Shown here: in pieces, positions 15,552 to 22,225 of the stretch
Numbering within the stretch: the first letter of the stretch is position 1
Layout: every line of letters starts with the position of its first letter
Assembly (NCBI GenBank): GCA_051005235.1
Contig: JBPCJO010000059.1
Location: forward strand, 1 to 42,011
Length of the DNA stretch: 42,011 nt
From: JALQXV01 sp051005235
GTDB taxonomy: Bacteria > Patescibacteriota > Saccharimonadia > Saccharimonadales > 2-12-FULL-41-12
Reading direction: 5' to 3'
Notes under the pieces: model-generated
Seen by the model: only the letters and a program-made list of their open reading frames with translations
The model's database searches: none
What the model was told of the DNA's origin: nothing
Program-made: the position numbers and the translations under genes

Positions 15552-15640
15552 TCCGCTCAAAACTTTTTTTGAATATTTCATATAAATTTAATGTTTGGTG
15601 TGTAGGCTAATAAGAGTAGAAATATAATCAGGGGATGGCA

Positions 15641-16138
15641 ATGCTAAGCACCGAGGACAAAAAATATATAGATATAACGCTGAACACCACACTTGATCGG
15701 CGTTTTGCTGAATTCGAAAAGAAAATCGATGCCAAATTCGATAAACTAGTCGACCACATGAACGATCAATTCACTCGACTTATTGGTTATATTGAAGAAG
15801 TTGATAAGAAAGTCGATAAGCTCACCGTAAGAGTCGATAAGCTTGATAAGAAAGTTGATAAACTAACCGTAAGAGTCGATAAACTTGATAAGAAAGTTGA
15901 TAAACTAACCGAACGAGTTGATAAACTTGATAAGAGCGTAGCTAAGCTCACTATACGTGTCGATAAGCTTGATAAGAAAGTCGATCTGCTCACTATACGT
16001 GTCGATAGAATCGATAAGAAAGTGGCCGAAATGCCGGTAGTCCTAGTTCGCCTAGAGGCTAACGATTCGCGCTTATCGCACACTGAGGCCACATATCGTA
16101 ACCATGAATCTCGCCTCCATAAGCTAGAAGCTGCCTAG
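15641..16138 (+). CDS. Coiled-coil protein built of 14-residue repeats
   Basis: A 165-residue protein. Residues about 50-130 consist of tandem 14-residue units of the type VDKLDKKVDKLTVR (two heptads each), encoded by near-identical 42-bp DNA repeats. Hydrophobic residues fall at heptad a/d positions, so a long parallel coiled coil is expected. There is no signal peptide or membrane helix. The N-terminal part (DKKYIDITLNTTLDRRFAEF) and the C-terminal part resemble generic phage or cell-surface trimeric coiled coils, but no family is certain. The ATG at 15641 was chosen over 15635 because AGGGG ends 6 nt before it. TATAAT lies at 15623-15628. Confidence 0.75.
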   Translation: MLSTEDKKYIDITLNTTLDRRFAEFEKKIDAKFDKLVDHMNDQFTRLIGYIEEVDKKVDKLTVRVDKLDKKVDKLTVRVDKLDKKVDKLTERVDKLDKSVAKLTIRVDKLDKKVDLLTIRVDRIDKKVAEMPVVLVRLEANDSRLSHTEATYRNHESRLHKLEAA

Positions 16139-16190
16139 AGTGAACGTTTACAGAATCACATCTGTTAGGTAGAATAAGTGAGTTCACCAA

Positions 16191-16265
16191 TCCCGGGTAG
16201 CTCAATGGTGGAGCAAGAAGCTGTTAACTTCGAGGTTGTCGGTTCGAATCCGACCCCGGGAGCCA
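16191..16265 (+). tRNA. tRNA-Asn (GTT)
   Basis: Acceptor stem TCCCGGG (16191-16197) pairs with CCCGGGA (16255-16261). The anticodon loop CTGTTAA carries GTT, and the T arm GTCGG-TTCGAAT-CCGAC is perfect. CCA is encoded (16263-16265). It is the apparent integration target of the repeats downstream. Confidence 0.93.
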
Positions 16266-16306
16266 AGAATTAAGTAGGTCAGATTTATTTGGCCTTTTTA
16301 ATTCTT
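16265..16306 (+). terminator. Hairpin after tRNA-Asn
   Basis: AAGAATTAA (16265-16273) pairs with TTAATTCTT (16298-16306), with GGTC/GGCC inside and a T-rich 3' arm. Likely terminator of the tRNA transcript. Confidence 0.5.
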
Positions 16307-16313
16307 TGATTTT

Positions 16314-16434
16314 CTGGGGCGGGTACGAACCGAAGGTTCGGCGAACGAGGAACGGAGACAAAACAAAGCTTGCTTAGTTTTGTCGAGTACCGCAGGTAGG
16401 AGCCCAGCTCATTTTTTAAAATGAGCTGGGCGAT
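16314..16434 (+). repeat. Foldable repeat module, copy 1
   Basis: Starts CTGGGGCGGGTACGAACC. Predicted hairpins: CGAACC-GAA-GGTTCG; GACAAAAC/GTTTTGTC with an inner AAGC/GCTT; and a 14-bp perfect stem at 16402-16415/16418-16431. GGGTAC near the start can pair with GAGTACC to close the first two. It is almost identical to 17876-18001 over its first 85 bases and related to 18945-19045. It is directly followed by an 18-bp copy of the tRNA-Asn 3' end. Confidence 0.8.
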
Positions 16435-16452
16435 ATCCGACCCCGGGAGCCA
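16435..16452 (+). repeat. 18-bp tRNA-Asn 3'-end duplicate (att-like), copy 2
   Basis: ATCCGACCCCGGGAGCCA, identical to the last 18 bases of tRNA-Asn (16248-16265). Such duplicates of a tRNA 3' end normally mark integrative-element borders. Confidence 0.85.
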
Positions 16453-16534
16453 GACAAAGCAGAGAAGTTAATTCAGGCCCGTTCCCTAGACCAATACACA
16501 CAAATCTACACAATCCCAAGAACATAATCTTATT

Positions 16535-17173
16535 TTATCCCAAATACAGCTTAGAGAATTTCTTACCATCAATAACTTGCAACACCGATCCATCGCCAAA
16601 AGGGGTGCCATCCGGCATCGTAGAGAATGTATCTATACACCAAACTCCACGTTTAACTTCATAACAAGTCTCGGAGGGAGTATGCCCAAATACTTGAGGT
16701 ACATCCTTGTATGTAATGTTACTAGGTCGTGCCCAGATAGGGCTCGTGTCGTTCCACAGGCCACTTACGTCTTCTACTCCGGACCACTGATTGGCCAGTC
16801 CCGCATGAGAATAAGCAACACCGTCAATTTCTATTTTGACAGGCAAACCAATGAGCCACTCTTTCAGAGCTTTGTTTTCTGGGGAATCAATTAAAACGCG
16901 TGTTATGGGGTTGTAGCCAGATTGCAATGACGGTGTATCGTTAACATATATGTAGTCATGGTTGCCTGTAACTAATTCGATTTTACCTTGGTTTTTAATT
17001 TGCAGATCTTTTAGGGTATACCAGGTATCTAGAGAATCTTGCGGACTAGCACTAAAGTCATCCGCATAATCACCGCAGAAAATAACCTGATCATAATCTT
17101 TAATGGCTTTAGCAACTTTCTCAATAATCCAGATTTTGGTGTGAATATCGCCGATTGCCAGTATTTTTCCCAT
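16535..17173 (-). CDS. Calcineurin-like metallophosphoesterase
   Basis: A 212-residue protein with all the dimetal motifs in order: GDIH (8-11), GDYADD, GNHDY, SHAG and FGHTPSE. It resembles small Ser/Thr protein phosphatase or Ap4A hydrolase-like enzymes; the substrate cannot be told. Cytoplasmic. It lies with a RelE-type toxin-antitoxin pair inside a segment of about 1.36 kb bounded by 18-bp copies of the tRNA-Asn 3' end, so it is probably cassette cargo. Confidence 0.88.
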   Translation of the reverse strand: MGKILAIGDIHTKIWIIEKVAKAIKDYDQVIFCGDYADDFSASPQDSLDTWYTLKDLQIKNQGKIELVTGNHDYIYVNDTPSLQSGYNPITRVLIDSPENKALKEWLIGLPVKIEIDGVAYSHAGLANQWSGVEDVSGLWNDTSPIWARPSNITYKDVPQVFGHTPSETCYEVKRGVWCIDTFSTMPDGTPFGDGSVLQVIDGKKFSKLYLG

Positions 17174-17194
17174 GTATAAAGTGTGAGAGACTAG

Positions 17195-17542
17195 TTACGC
17201 ACGCCCGTACAGTTTGCGTATACGTTCCCTAACCGATTCTTGGTACTGCGTAGGGTTTTGCATTTGGTGATATGCGCGAACGGCAATAACCTCAAAACGA
17301 TCGTCTTCTACGATGTATACAACTGCAACTTTGTGATTTTTCATCTGGATCTTACGCACATCTGGGTCATCTTTAAACACAGCGTTGGATCGTGGTAAGT
17401 TTTGCAGGCTTGCAACAGTTTCCATAGCTTCATCGAAAAACTTCACTGCTGATTCAGCATCCACTAGCTCTTCATAAAATGCCATTAACTCGGCAATATC
17501 GTTCTCAGCATCTTCTGTAAGATTTACACTATATTTTTGCAC
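17195..17542 (-). CDS. RelE/ParE-family toxin
   Basis: The frame (SVNLTEDAENDIAELMAFYEELV, LPRSNAVFKDDPDVRKIQM, HKVAVVYIVEDDRFEVIAVRAYHQ) shows the RelE/ParE beta-sheet pattern with the basic strand and C-terminal region that contacts mRNA or gyrase. I place the start at the GTG at 17542 because AGGAG ends 7 nt before it. A TTG at 17548 is only 1 nt from that Shine-Dalgarno. The start lies within the antitoxin gene, giving the usual antitoxin-first coupled order. Confidence 0.82.
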   Translation of the reverse strand: MQKYSVNLTEDAENDIAELMAFYEELVDAESAVKFFDEAMETVASLQNLPRSNAVFKDDPDVRKIQMKNHKVAVVYIVEDDRFEVIAVRAYHQMQNPTQYQESVRERIRKLYGRA

Positions 17543-17696
17543 CAGCAAGCTCCTGATATTTTTTTAGAATATCTTTCTTGGCGATGCTGAGCGGTATACG
17601 ATTTTTAGGATTTTTAGCAAGTTTAATGCGTCGCTCCAAATCAAGTAGAAACTCTGGACTGTCTTCATTTACATTAATAACTTTGCTGCCATTCAT
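17529..17696 (-). CDS. Antitoxin partner of the RelE/ParE toxin (55 aa)
   Basis: A small gene: MNGSKVINVNEDSPEF through IAKKDILKKYQELAGAKI. It overlaps the toxin start, and its own 3' end supplies the toxin's Shine-Dalgarno. Position, size and orientation are those of a RelE-family antitoxin; no specific DNA-binding family is recognised. The sequence AKNPKNRIPLSIAKKDILKKY resembles short toxin-neutralising helices. Confidence 0.65.
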   Translation of the reverse strand: MNGSKVINVNEDSPEFLLDLERRIKLAKNPKNRIPLSIAKKDILKKYQELAGAKI

Positions 17697-17810
17697 GACT
17701 TTATTGTATCACATAGCACCCATAAAATATTCACAAAAGCTTTATAAATAACAGATGTAAGTTAAGATAAAGCGAGCCTATAAATCAGGTGGTGTAAGCA
17801 CTTAGTTCTA

Positions 17811-17828
17811 ATCCGACCCCGGGAGCCA
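17811..17828 (+). repeat. 18-bp tRNA-Asn 3'-end duplicate (att-like), copy 3
   Basis: ATCCGACCCCGGGAGCCA, identical to the tRNA 3' end. It forms the right border of the phosphoesterase/toxin-antitoxin segment. Confidence 0.85.
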
Positions 17829-17829
17829 A

Positions 17830-17865
17830 GAGCCTGATTACAACCTTTAGGTTGTGGCCAGGCTC
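17830..17865 (+). terminator. Hairpin after att-like copy 3
   Basis: GAGCCTG/CAGGCTC outer and ACAACC/GGTTGT inner stems. It occupies the same place as the hairpins after the tRNA (16265) and before module copy 3 (18905), although its sequence differs. Confidence 0.5.
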
Positions 17866-17875
17866 ACTTGATTGT

Positions 17876-17983
17876 CTGGGGCGGGTACGAACCGAAGGTT
17901 CGGCGAACGAGGAACGGAGACAAAACAAAGCTTGCTTAGTTTTGACGAGTACCGCAGGAAGGAGCAGGGCGTAGCCATGCGAT
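17876..17983 (+). repeat. Foldable repeat module, copy 2
   Basis: Nearly identical to copy 1 from CTGGGGCGGGTACGAACC through the GACAAAAC hairpin and GAGTACCGCAGG, then diverging; the long third stem of copy 1 is replaced by a short sequence. It is followed directly by another 18-bp tRNA 3'-end copy. Confidence 0.8.
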
Positions 17984-18001
17984 ATCCGACCCCGGGAGCC
18001 A
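17984..18001 (+). repeat. 18-bp tRNA-Asn 3'-end duplicate (att-like), copy 4
   Basis: ATCCGACCCCGGGAGCCA, fourth exact copy counting the tRNA itself. Confidence 0.85.
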
Positions 18002-18058
18002 TAAGCATTTTGATTCCTTTTATTTAGGGGTCTTATTTTATTTAACTTGATTGCTCAT

Positions 18059-18814
18059 TCATATTTGAATATTAAGATTGCCGTATACTTCAGTATTATT
18101 TCGCTTCATCCATATTATTGCTGCATCAAAAACTTTGCAAAGTGAATCACTAAATACTCTTGGATCAATTTCAACATACTTCATAAGATAACTCTTATAT
18201 TTAGGGTCGTAGAACTTTTCATCTGCTGAAAAATCTACACTGAAATATGGGTGCTTTTGGGCTTCATCGAAATTAGCAAGATACCACTGTGTATTTGAAT
18301 TAAAATTTTCATCAATTATTTTGCTAATGTTTATAGGCATATAAATGGAATGAGCTGCACCTATGAGGATATCTTGAGTTTCAAAAGTATGCCCCGCTCC
18401 GTAATAATTATATTTAGCTAAATTCTTCTTTGTTAACTTAAACAGTGTTGGTGATGGCACTTCCAGGTTATTGAGTTTCATATCAGTCATTGTTGCATTA
18501 ACAATCTTAGTATTTTTAATAACTAGCTTTCCATGATCTTTGAAATGGAAATGTACACGAACGTCGGAAAGGAACTCTAAAAGATTTAATACTTCTTTGG
18601 TTTGTTTGTCGACAAGAAGCTGGCTGCCTGTAAATCTTTTATACAAAAGGAATGCGAAGCTAGCAGTTATTACAGATGTAAATAGTGAAGTAGCTTCAGC
18701 AAGATGAGTAAAGTCTAGGTATGATTCATGCTTAATACGGCTAATTATCAATAGTCCAATAGATAGAATGGCTAAAATCGCAATTGATAATAATGCTGGT
18801 TTAAAATGTCTCAC
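18059..18814 (-). CDS. Two-helix membrane protein, unknown (251 aa)
   Basis: From a GTG at 18814 the protein begins MRHFKPALLSIAILAILSIGLLII. A second hydrophobic helix follows (LFTSVITASFAFLLYKRF), then about 180 soluble residues with Tyr/Phe-rich strands (KYNYYGAGHTFETQDILIG). It is not recognised. The frame is open to 19006, but the upstream part runs through a terminator-like hairpin and repeat module 3, so it is unlikely to be coding. TAAAAT lies 8 nt before the GTG, fitting a leaderless start. AT-rich, like the two genes that follow on the other strand. Confidence 0.6.
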   Translation of the reverse strand: MRHFKPALLSIAILAILSIGLLIISRIKHESYLDFTHLAEATSLFTSVITASFAFLLYKRFTGSQLLVDKQTKEVLNLLEFLSDVRVHFHFKDHGKLVIKNTKIVNATMTDMKLNNLEVPSPTLFKLTKKNLAKYNYYGAGHTFETQDILIGAAHSIYMPINISKIIDENFNSNTQWYLANFDEAQKHPYFSVDFSADEKFYDPKYKSYLMKYVEIDPRVFSDSLCKVFDAAIIWMKRNNTEVYGNLNIQI

Positions 18815-18904
18815 TAAATATGATTTTACTCTCTTTTGACTCGAACGGTAGAACTTCGTCTGTAGTAACACTAAAGTTGCGAAGCTCTGCCAGTAGAGGG
18901 AGCC

Positions 18905-18942
18905 ATATAAAAACACCCGCCACAGCGTGGGTGTTTTTATAT
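18905..18942. terminator. 14-bp perfect hairpin (bidirectional terminator-like)
   Basis: ATATAAAAACACCC (18905-18918) and GGGTGTTTTTATAT (18929-18942) pair perfectly with A/T-rich flanks on both strands. It follows GGGAGCCA, an 8-base echo of the tRNA 3' end, at 18898-18905. Confidence 0.6.
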
Positions 18943-18944
18943 CT

Positions 18945-19045
18945 TTGCGAGAAAGGATACGAACCGCAGGTTCGGCGTACGAGGAACGGAGAGCAAGAGC
19001 GAGCATTGCTTGCTTTTGTCGAGTACCGTAGAGAGGAGCCCGAGC
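18945..19045 (+). repeat. Foldable repeat module, copy 3 (diverged)
   Basis: GGATACGAACCGCAGGTTCGG, then GAGGAACGGAG, GAGTACCG and GAGGAGCCC align with copies 1 and 2. The second hairpin has different bases but can still pair (AGCAAG with CTTGCT), which hints that the fold is conserved. Confidence 0.7.
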
Positions 19046-19114
19046 AAGCCAGCTTTAAAGAATTAAAGCAAGCCTAATGCAAATCTATACTCCAGTCGCC
19101 AGATAGAAGTAATA

Positions 19115-19137
19115 CACCTGTATATAGGTGATATAAT
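19115..19137 (+). promoter_or_regulatory. Operator-like palindrome and -10 box upstream of MazG gene
   Basis: CACCTGTATATAGGTG (19115-19130) is an inverted repeat placed just before TATAAT (19132-19137). The ATG follows 6 nt later. Confidence 0.55.
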
Positions 19138-19143
19138 CAAGCC

Positions 19144-19491
19144 ATGAGTGATATCCAAGAATTACAAAAAGTTATTCGTAAATTTTGCGATGATCGTAAC
19201 TGGGACCAGTTCCATAATCTAAAAGACCTGCTTATATCCCTTAACTTAGAATCGTCCGAAGCACTGGAGCATGTGCAATGGAAAAACGAAAAAGAGCTCG
19301 AGGAGCTAATAAAAAATAATAAAGCACTCGGTGAAGAACTAGCCGACGTCCTGTATTGGACACTCCTAATTGCTAATAAAGCCGACATCGACCTTTCGGC
19401 TGCTTTTACAGATAAGATGAAATGCAATGATAAAAAGTATCCCATAGAAAAAACTAGTGGATCTCATAAGAAGTACACCGAGCTTGCATAG
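19144..19491 (+). CDS. MazG-like nucleotide pyrophosphohydrolase
   Basis: A 115-residue all-helical protein with the MazG/dCTPase metal motif: LESSEALEHVQW supplies the first Glu set (ExxE) and GEELADVLYWTLL the second (ExxD). The N-terminal DDRNWDQFHNLKDL matches the DCTPP1/RS21-C6 type. It should cleave (d)NTPs to (d)NMP and pyrophosphate. Its stop overlaps the GTG of the next gene (TAGTG), so the pair is one translational unit. Homologues often occur beside DUF2075 helicases, possibly as an anti-phage nucleotide-depletion module (inference). Confidence 0.88.
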   Translation: MSDIQELQKVIRKFCDDRNWDQFHNLKDLLISLNLESSEALEHVQWKNEKELEELIKNNKALGEELADVLYWTLLIANKADIDLSAAFTDKMKCNDKKYPIEKTSGSHKKYTELA

Positions 19492-21209
19492 TGAATGATG
19501 CGAACATAAAAACTTATAATTTTAGTTCGCTTGGTATAGATACTCTTGGCCTTGAAGACAAAGAAACCAACTGGCCGGTGGTATACCAAATCTACGACCA
19601 TTCAAGTATTTACATAGGAGAAACAACAAACCTTAAGAGTAGAATGCTGCAACACAGTAAAAATGAAAAAAAAGTTCAGTTGAATAGGTTTTCCGTGATA
19701 TTTAACGAAACTTATAACAAATCAGTTGCATTAGACCTTGAATCCCAGCTCATCCAGTGGTTTAGCGGTGATGGTAAATTCACAATGCTAAATAAAAACG
19801 ACGGTATAGCTGATCGAGAGTACTACAATCGCCAAGAATATCGTAAGCATTTTGAAGATACCTGGGGTCAGCTACTAAGGCTTGGTATAGCTCATAAAAC
19901 AATTCCAGAAATCGAAAACTCAGGCTTATTCAAATTCTCGCCATACAAGAGACTAAATGAGAGTCAAATTGATGCGGTTAATAACGTGCTCACCGACTTA
20001 GATGAAGCATTTAAGTACAACCAGAAAAGTATTTCAGTAATAGGGGGTAGTGAAGGCACCGGCAAAACGATACTAATCATGTATTTAGTAAAACTTATAA
20101 GGGACCTGCAAGATCACAACCCTACGACGCATGAAGAAGAAGTTACTGACCAGTCTTTTGATTTGTTTTTTAAAGAGCCATTCAATAACCGATTCAAAAA
20201 TAAAAGCCTTGCTCTTGTCATTCCTAGCCCGTCTCTCAAAGGTAGTATCAGCAAGATATTTAAGGGCATAGCAAACATGCAAAATAGCGTAGACGTGCTA
20301 TCACCCATAGAATTCGGTAGCAATGGAAAGACCTATGATATTACTTTTGTGGATGAAGCGCATTTACTAAAGGCCAGCAACCAGGAAGTACACAAAGCCA
20401 ACAGAGAGCGAGTCGATGAGATAAATAATACTTTATTTAATGATACTGCAGCGCACACCGAGATTGATTGGATTATTAAAAAGAGTAGAAACGTTGTAAT
20501 GGTATTTGGCGATCAACGTGTACGGCCCAATCATATAACAATGCAAGACATTGGTAGATACCAGTTTAGAGAGCACATCCTGAGATCGCAAATGCGATCA
20601 AAAGGTGGCGAGCTTTACATAGATTACCTCAGGGAAATCATGAACAATAGGCCGCCAGAGAAAAAACAATACTTTGAAAATTTTGAATTTAAACTTTATG
20701 AGGACTTTGCAAAATTTGTAGCTGCAATTAAAGATAAAAATAGTGAAGTGGGGCTTTCTAGATTGGTAGCTGGTTTTGCCTGGGACTGGAAGTCAAAGAG
20801 AGATAAGAACTATTACGACATAAAAATTAATGGTATAAATCTTAAGTGGAACTCTACCTTATCCGACTGGGTTGGCTCACCAAATTCAGTAAATGAAGTG
20901 GGCAGTATTTACACCATACAAGGTTATGACCTGAACTATTGCGGGGTAATTGTTGGTAATGATATCAAATACGACCCAGCCACTCGCAAGATAATTTTAA
21001 ATAGACAAAATTACTTTGATCGCGGCGCAAAAAAACGCAACAAGCAACAGCTGGAATCAAACATTAAGCTGACTGACGATGAGCTACTAGACCAAGTTCT
21101 TAGAACATACAGAATTCTGATGAACCGCAGTATTCAAGGTACATATGTCTATGTGTGTGATCCTAATTTAAGGCAATACCTAAGGCAATTTATTGAAGTC
21201 ATCACCTGA
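19491..21209 (+). CDS. GIY-YIG nuclease fused to DUF2075 (Schlafen-like) helicase
   Basis: A 572-residue protein. Residues 29-90 form a GIY-YIG domain (VVYQIYDHSSIYIGETTNLKSR with R51, and ALDLESQLI with E84). Residues from about 150 are a P-loop helicase: Walker A GGSEGTGKT (185-193), Walker B YDITFVDEAHLL, motif III MVFGDQRVRP, LRSQMRSKGGELY, and late motif GSIYTIQGYDLNYCGVIVG. This matches DUF2075/Schlafen-group helicases with an N-terminal nuclease. It starts with GTG overlapping the MazG stop. Together they resemble a nucleic-acid-sensing restriction or abortive defence pair. All visible motifs are intact; the biological role is inferred. Confidence 0.88.
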   Translation: MNDANIKTYNFSSLGIDTLGLEDKETNWPVVYQIYDHSSIYIGETTNLKSRMLQHSKNEKKVQLNRFSVIFNETYNKSVALDLESQLIQWFSGDGKFTMLNKNDGIADREYYNRQEYRKHFEDTWGQLLRLGIAHKTIPEIENSGLFKFSPYKRLNESQIDAVNNVLTDLDEAFKYNQKSISVIGGSEGTGKTILIMYLVKLIRDLQDHNPTTHEEEVTDQSFDLFFKEPFNNRFKNKSLALVIPSPSLKGSISKIFKGIANMQNSVDVLSPIEFGSNGKTYDITFVDEAHLLKASNQEVHKANRERVDEINNTLFNDTAAHTEIDWIIKKSRNVVMVFGDQRVRPNHITMQDIGRYQFREHILRSQMRSKGGELYIDYLREIMNNRPPEKKQYFENFEFKLYEDFAKFVAAIKDKNSEVGLSRLVAGFAWDWKSKRDKNYYDIKINGINLKWNSTLSDWVGSPNSVNEVGSIYTIQGYDLNYCGVIVGNDIKYDPATRKIILNRQNYFDRGAKKRNKQQLESNIKLTDDELLDQVLRTYRILMNRSIQGTYVYVCDPNLRQYLRQFIEVIT

Positions 21210-21371
21210 CTAGATATACTTTGTGTATTACACTTATGCTTATGTAGAAGAAGTATTGGCTTTATAAACGCGACAATTAGCACTCCCATGTCAAAAATGC
21301 TTATTATTGTATTTTTTGCAATATTTCTTATCTGTTATTCAGGTTTTACAAAAATATTTTTAAAAAAATTA

Positions 21372-21400
21372 TTGACTACTTATTTCACATTTGCTAAATT
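21372..21400 (+). promoter_or_regulatory. Promoter of candidate ncRNA
   Basis: TTGACT (21372-21377), 17-nt spacer, TAAATT (21395-21400). No ORF of any length starts downstream before the terminator at 21536. Confidence 0.65.
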
Positions 21401-21405
21401 AATTA

Positions 21406-21561
21406 TCGGGAAGACCAAGTGAAACAGCACATTAAGTATATGTAGCCAAACAAGTTTGATAGTTCAATTGTTAGAGTTAAGTTATTTAGTTACTAGGCTA
21501 CATCTGTGGGTGCAAGTCTTCCGTAAGTTTCATAAAGAGGCACATAAGGTGCCTCTTTTTT
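21406..21561 (+). ncRNA. Candidate structured small RNA (~155 nt)
   Basis: It lies in a 377-bp gap with its own promoter and ends at a strong intrinsic terminator. The 5' end CGGGAAGAC (21407-21415) can pair with GTCTTCCG (21516-21523). Inside it, TGTAGCC (21441-21447) pairs with GGCTACA near 21496-21502, and a large AT-rich loop lies between. A long closing stem, interrupted middle and terminal loop recall 6S RNA in outline, but no family-specific sequence is recognised. Confidence 0.55.
21536..21561 (+). terminator. Intrinsic terminator
   Basis: AGAGGCAC, loop ATAAG, GTGCCTCT followed by a T-run. It terminates the candidate ncRNA just before the CheD-like gene. Confidence 0.85.
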
Positions 21562-21586
21562 ATAATTACAAAGGTCCTATAAACAT

Positions 21587-22087
21587 ATGAATTCAGCCCT
21601 ATTCGAGAGGAGAGCATCCCAGCAAACTATTGCCGGGACTGTTAGAGTTGCGGCTGGCCACTGGGAAAAGGGTCAAGGATCAGACGTTTTATATACGAGA
21701 GAAATAGGAGCGTGTATAGGAGTCGCGATCTACGACACTGCCGCCCGAATTGGCCATATGGCACATGTTTACTCGACCGAAGGCTCTCAACTTGCGGTTA
21801 TAGGTGGGGTGGTTGATTCAATCAGACTAAATTCGACTGATTCTTCCAGCCTAATCGGCTGGGTATCCGGTGGATCATCCGAGGCAAAGATGCCTGATTG
21901 GCTGGATCCCGATGTATTATTACGGTCAAAAGCAATTGCGCGCCTGGGGCAGCTTGGTCTTGACCCGATGATGAAGAATCTACAGGTTGACTGGAATAAT
22001 GACGAGCGTTTGCTGGTGGGTATGTCACTTAATTGTGCTACCGGTGATTACGTACCCACGAAATCTCATAATGCTGATGGTGCTTGA
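21587..22087 (+). CDS. CheD/CNF-like deamidase family protein
   Basis: A 166-residue protein. The stretch TREIGACIGVAIYDTAARIGHMAHV aligns with CheD (family pattern TLGLGSCVAV then MAHVMLP). Candidate catalytic residues are T37, C43 and H60; their spacings (6 and 17) equal those of T21, C27 and H44 in Thermotoga maritima CheD. CheD deamidates glutamines of chemoreceptors and shares its fold with the CNF1 toxin. No chemotaxis or motility gene is near, and such bacteria are not expected to be chemotactic, so the substrate is probably different. No signal peptide is seen. The stop overlaps a 25-codon ORF (TGATG). Confidence 0.7.
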   Translation: MNSALFERRASQQTIAGTVRVAAGHWEKGQGSDVLYTREIGACIGVAIYDTAARIGHMAHVYSTEGSQLAVIGGVVDSIRLNSTDSSSLIGWVSGGSSEAKMPDWLDPDVLLRSKAIARLGQLGLDPMMKNLQVDWNNDERLLVGMSLNCATGDYVPTKSHNADGA

Positions 22088-22164
22088 TGTATATGAAATG
22101 GTTTCACAAAACGGTTAAATCTTTTGCCGCCCACGAACGCGACCCGCGTTATGTTTTTCGTTAG
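22087..22164 (+). CDS. 25-aa ORF coupled to the CheD-like gene
   Basis: Its ATG overlaps the upstream stop (TGATG). The product, MYMKWFHKTVKSF then AAHERDPRYVFR, is basic and aromatic. It may be a microprotein or a fragment; only the coupling supports it. Confidence 0.3.
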   Translation: MYMKWFHKTVKSFAAHERDPRYVFR

Positions 22165-22225
22165 AGTCCGTGACCAGTATGCTTAGCCTAAAGCATATAT
22201 TTACAGATTATCTAGCAAGAAATTA

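Noticed and set aside
15767..16030. CRISPR array
   Set aside because: The regular 42-bp units have no unique spacers and keep an open reading frame for a heptad-repeat protein.
18815..19006. N-terminal extension of the 251-aa membrane protein
   Set aside because: The extension is a translation of the repeat module and the terminator-like hairpin; a GTG at 18814 with TAAAAT 8 nt upstream is a better start.
18820..19077. 85-codon plus-strand ORF over module copy 3
   Set aside because: It reads through a hairpin and the repeat module; copies 1 and 2 do not maintain the frame, so it is probably not coding.
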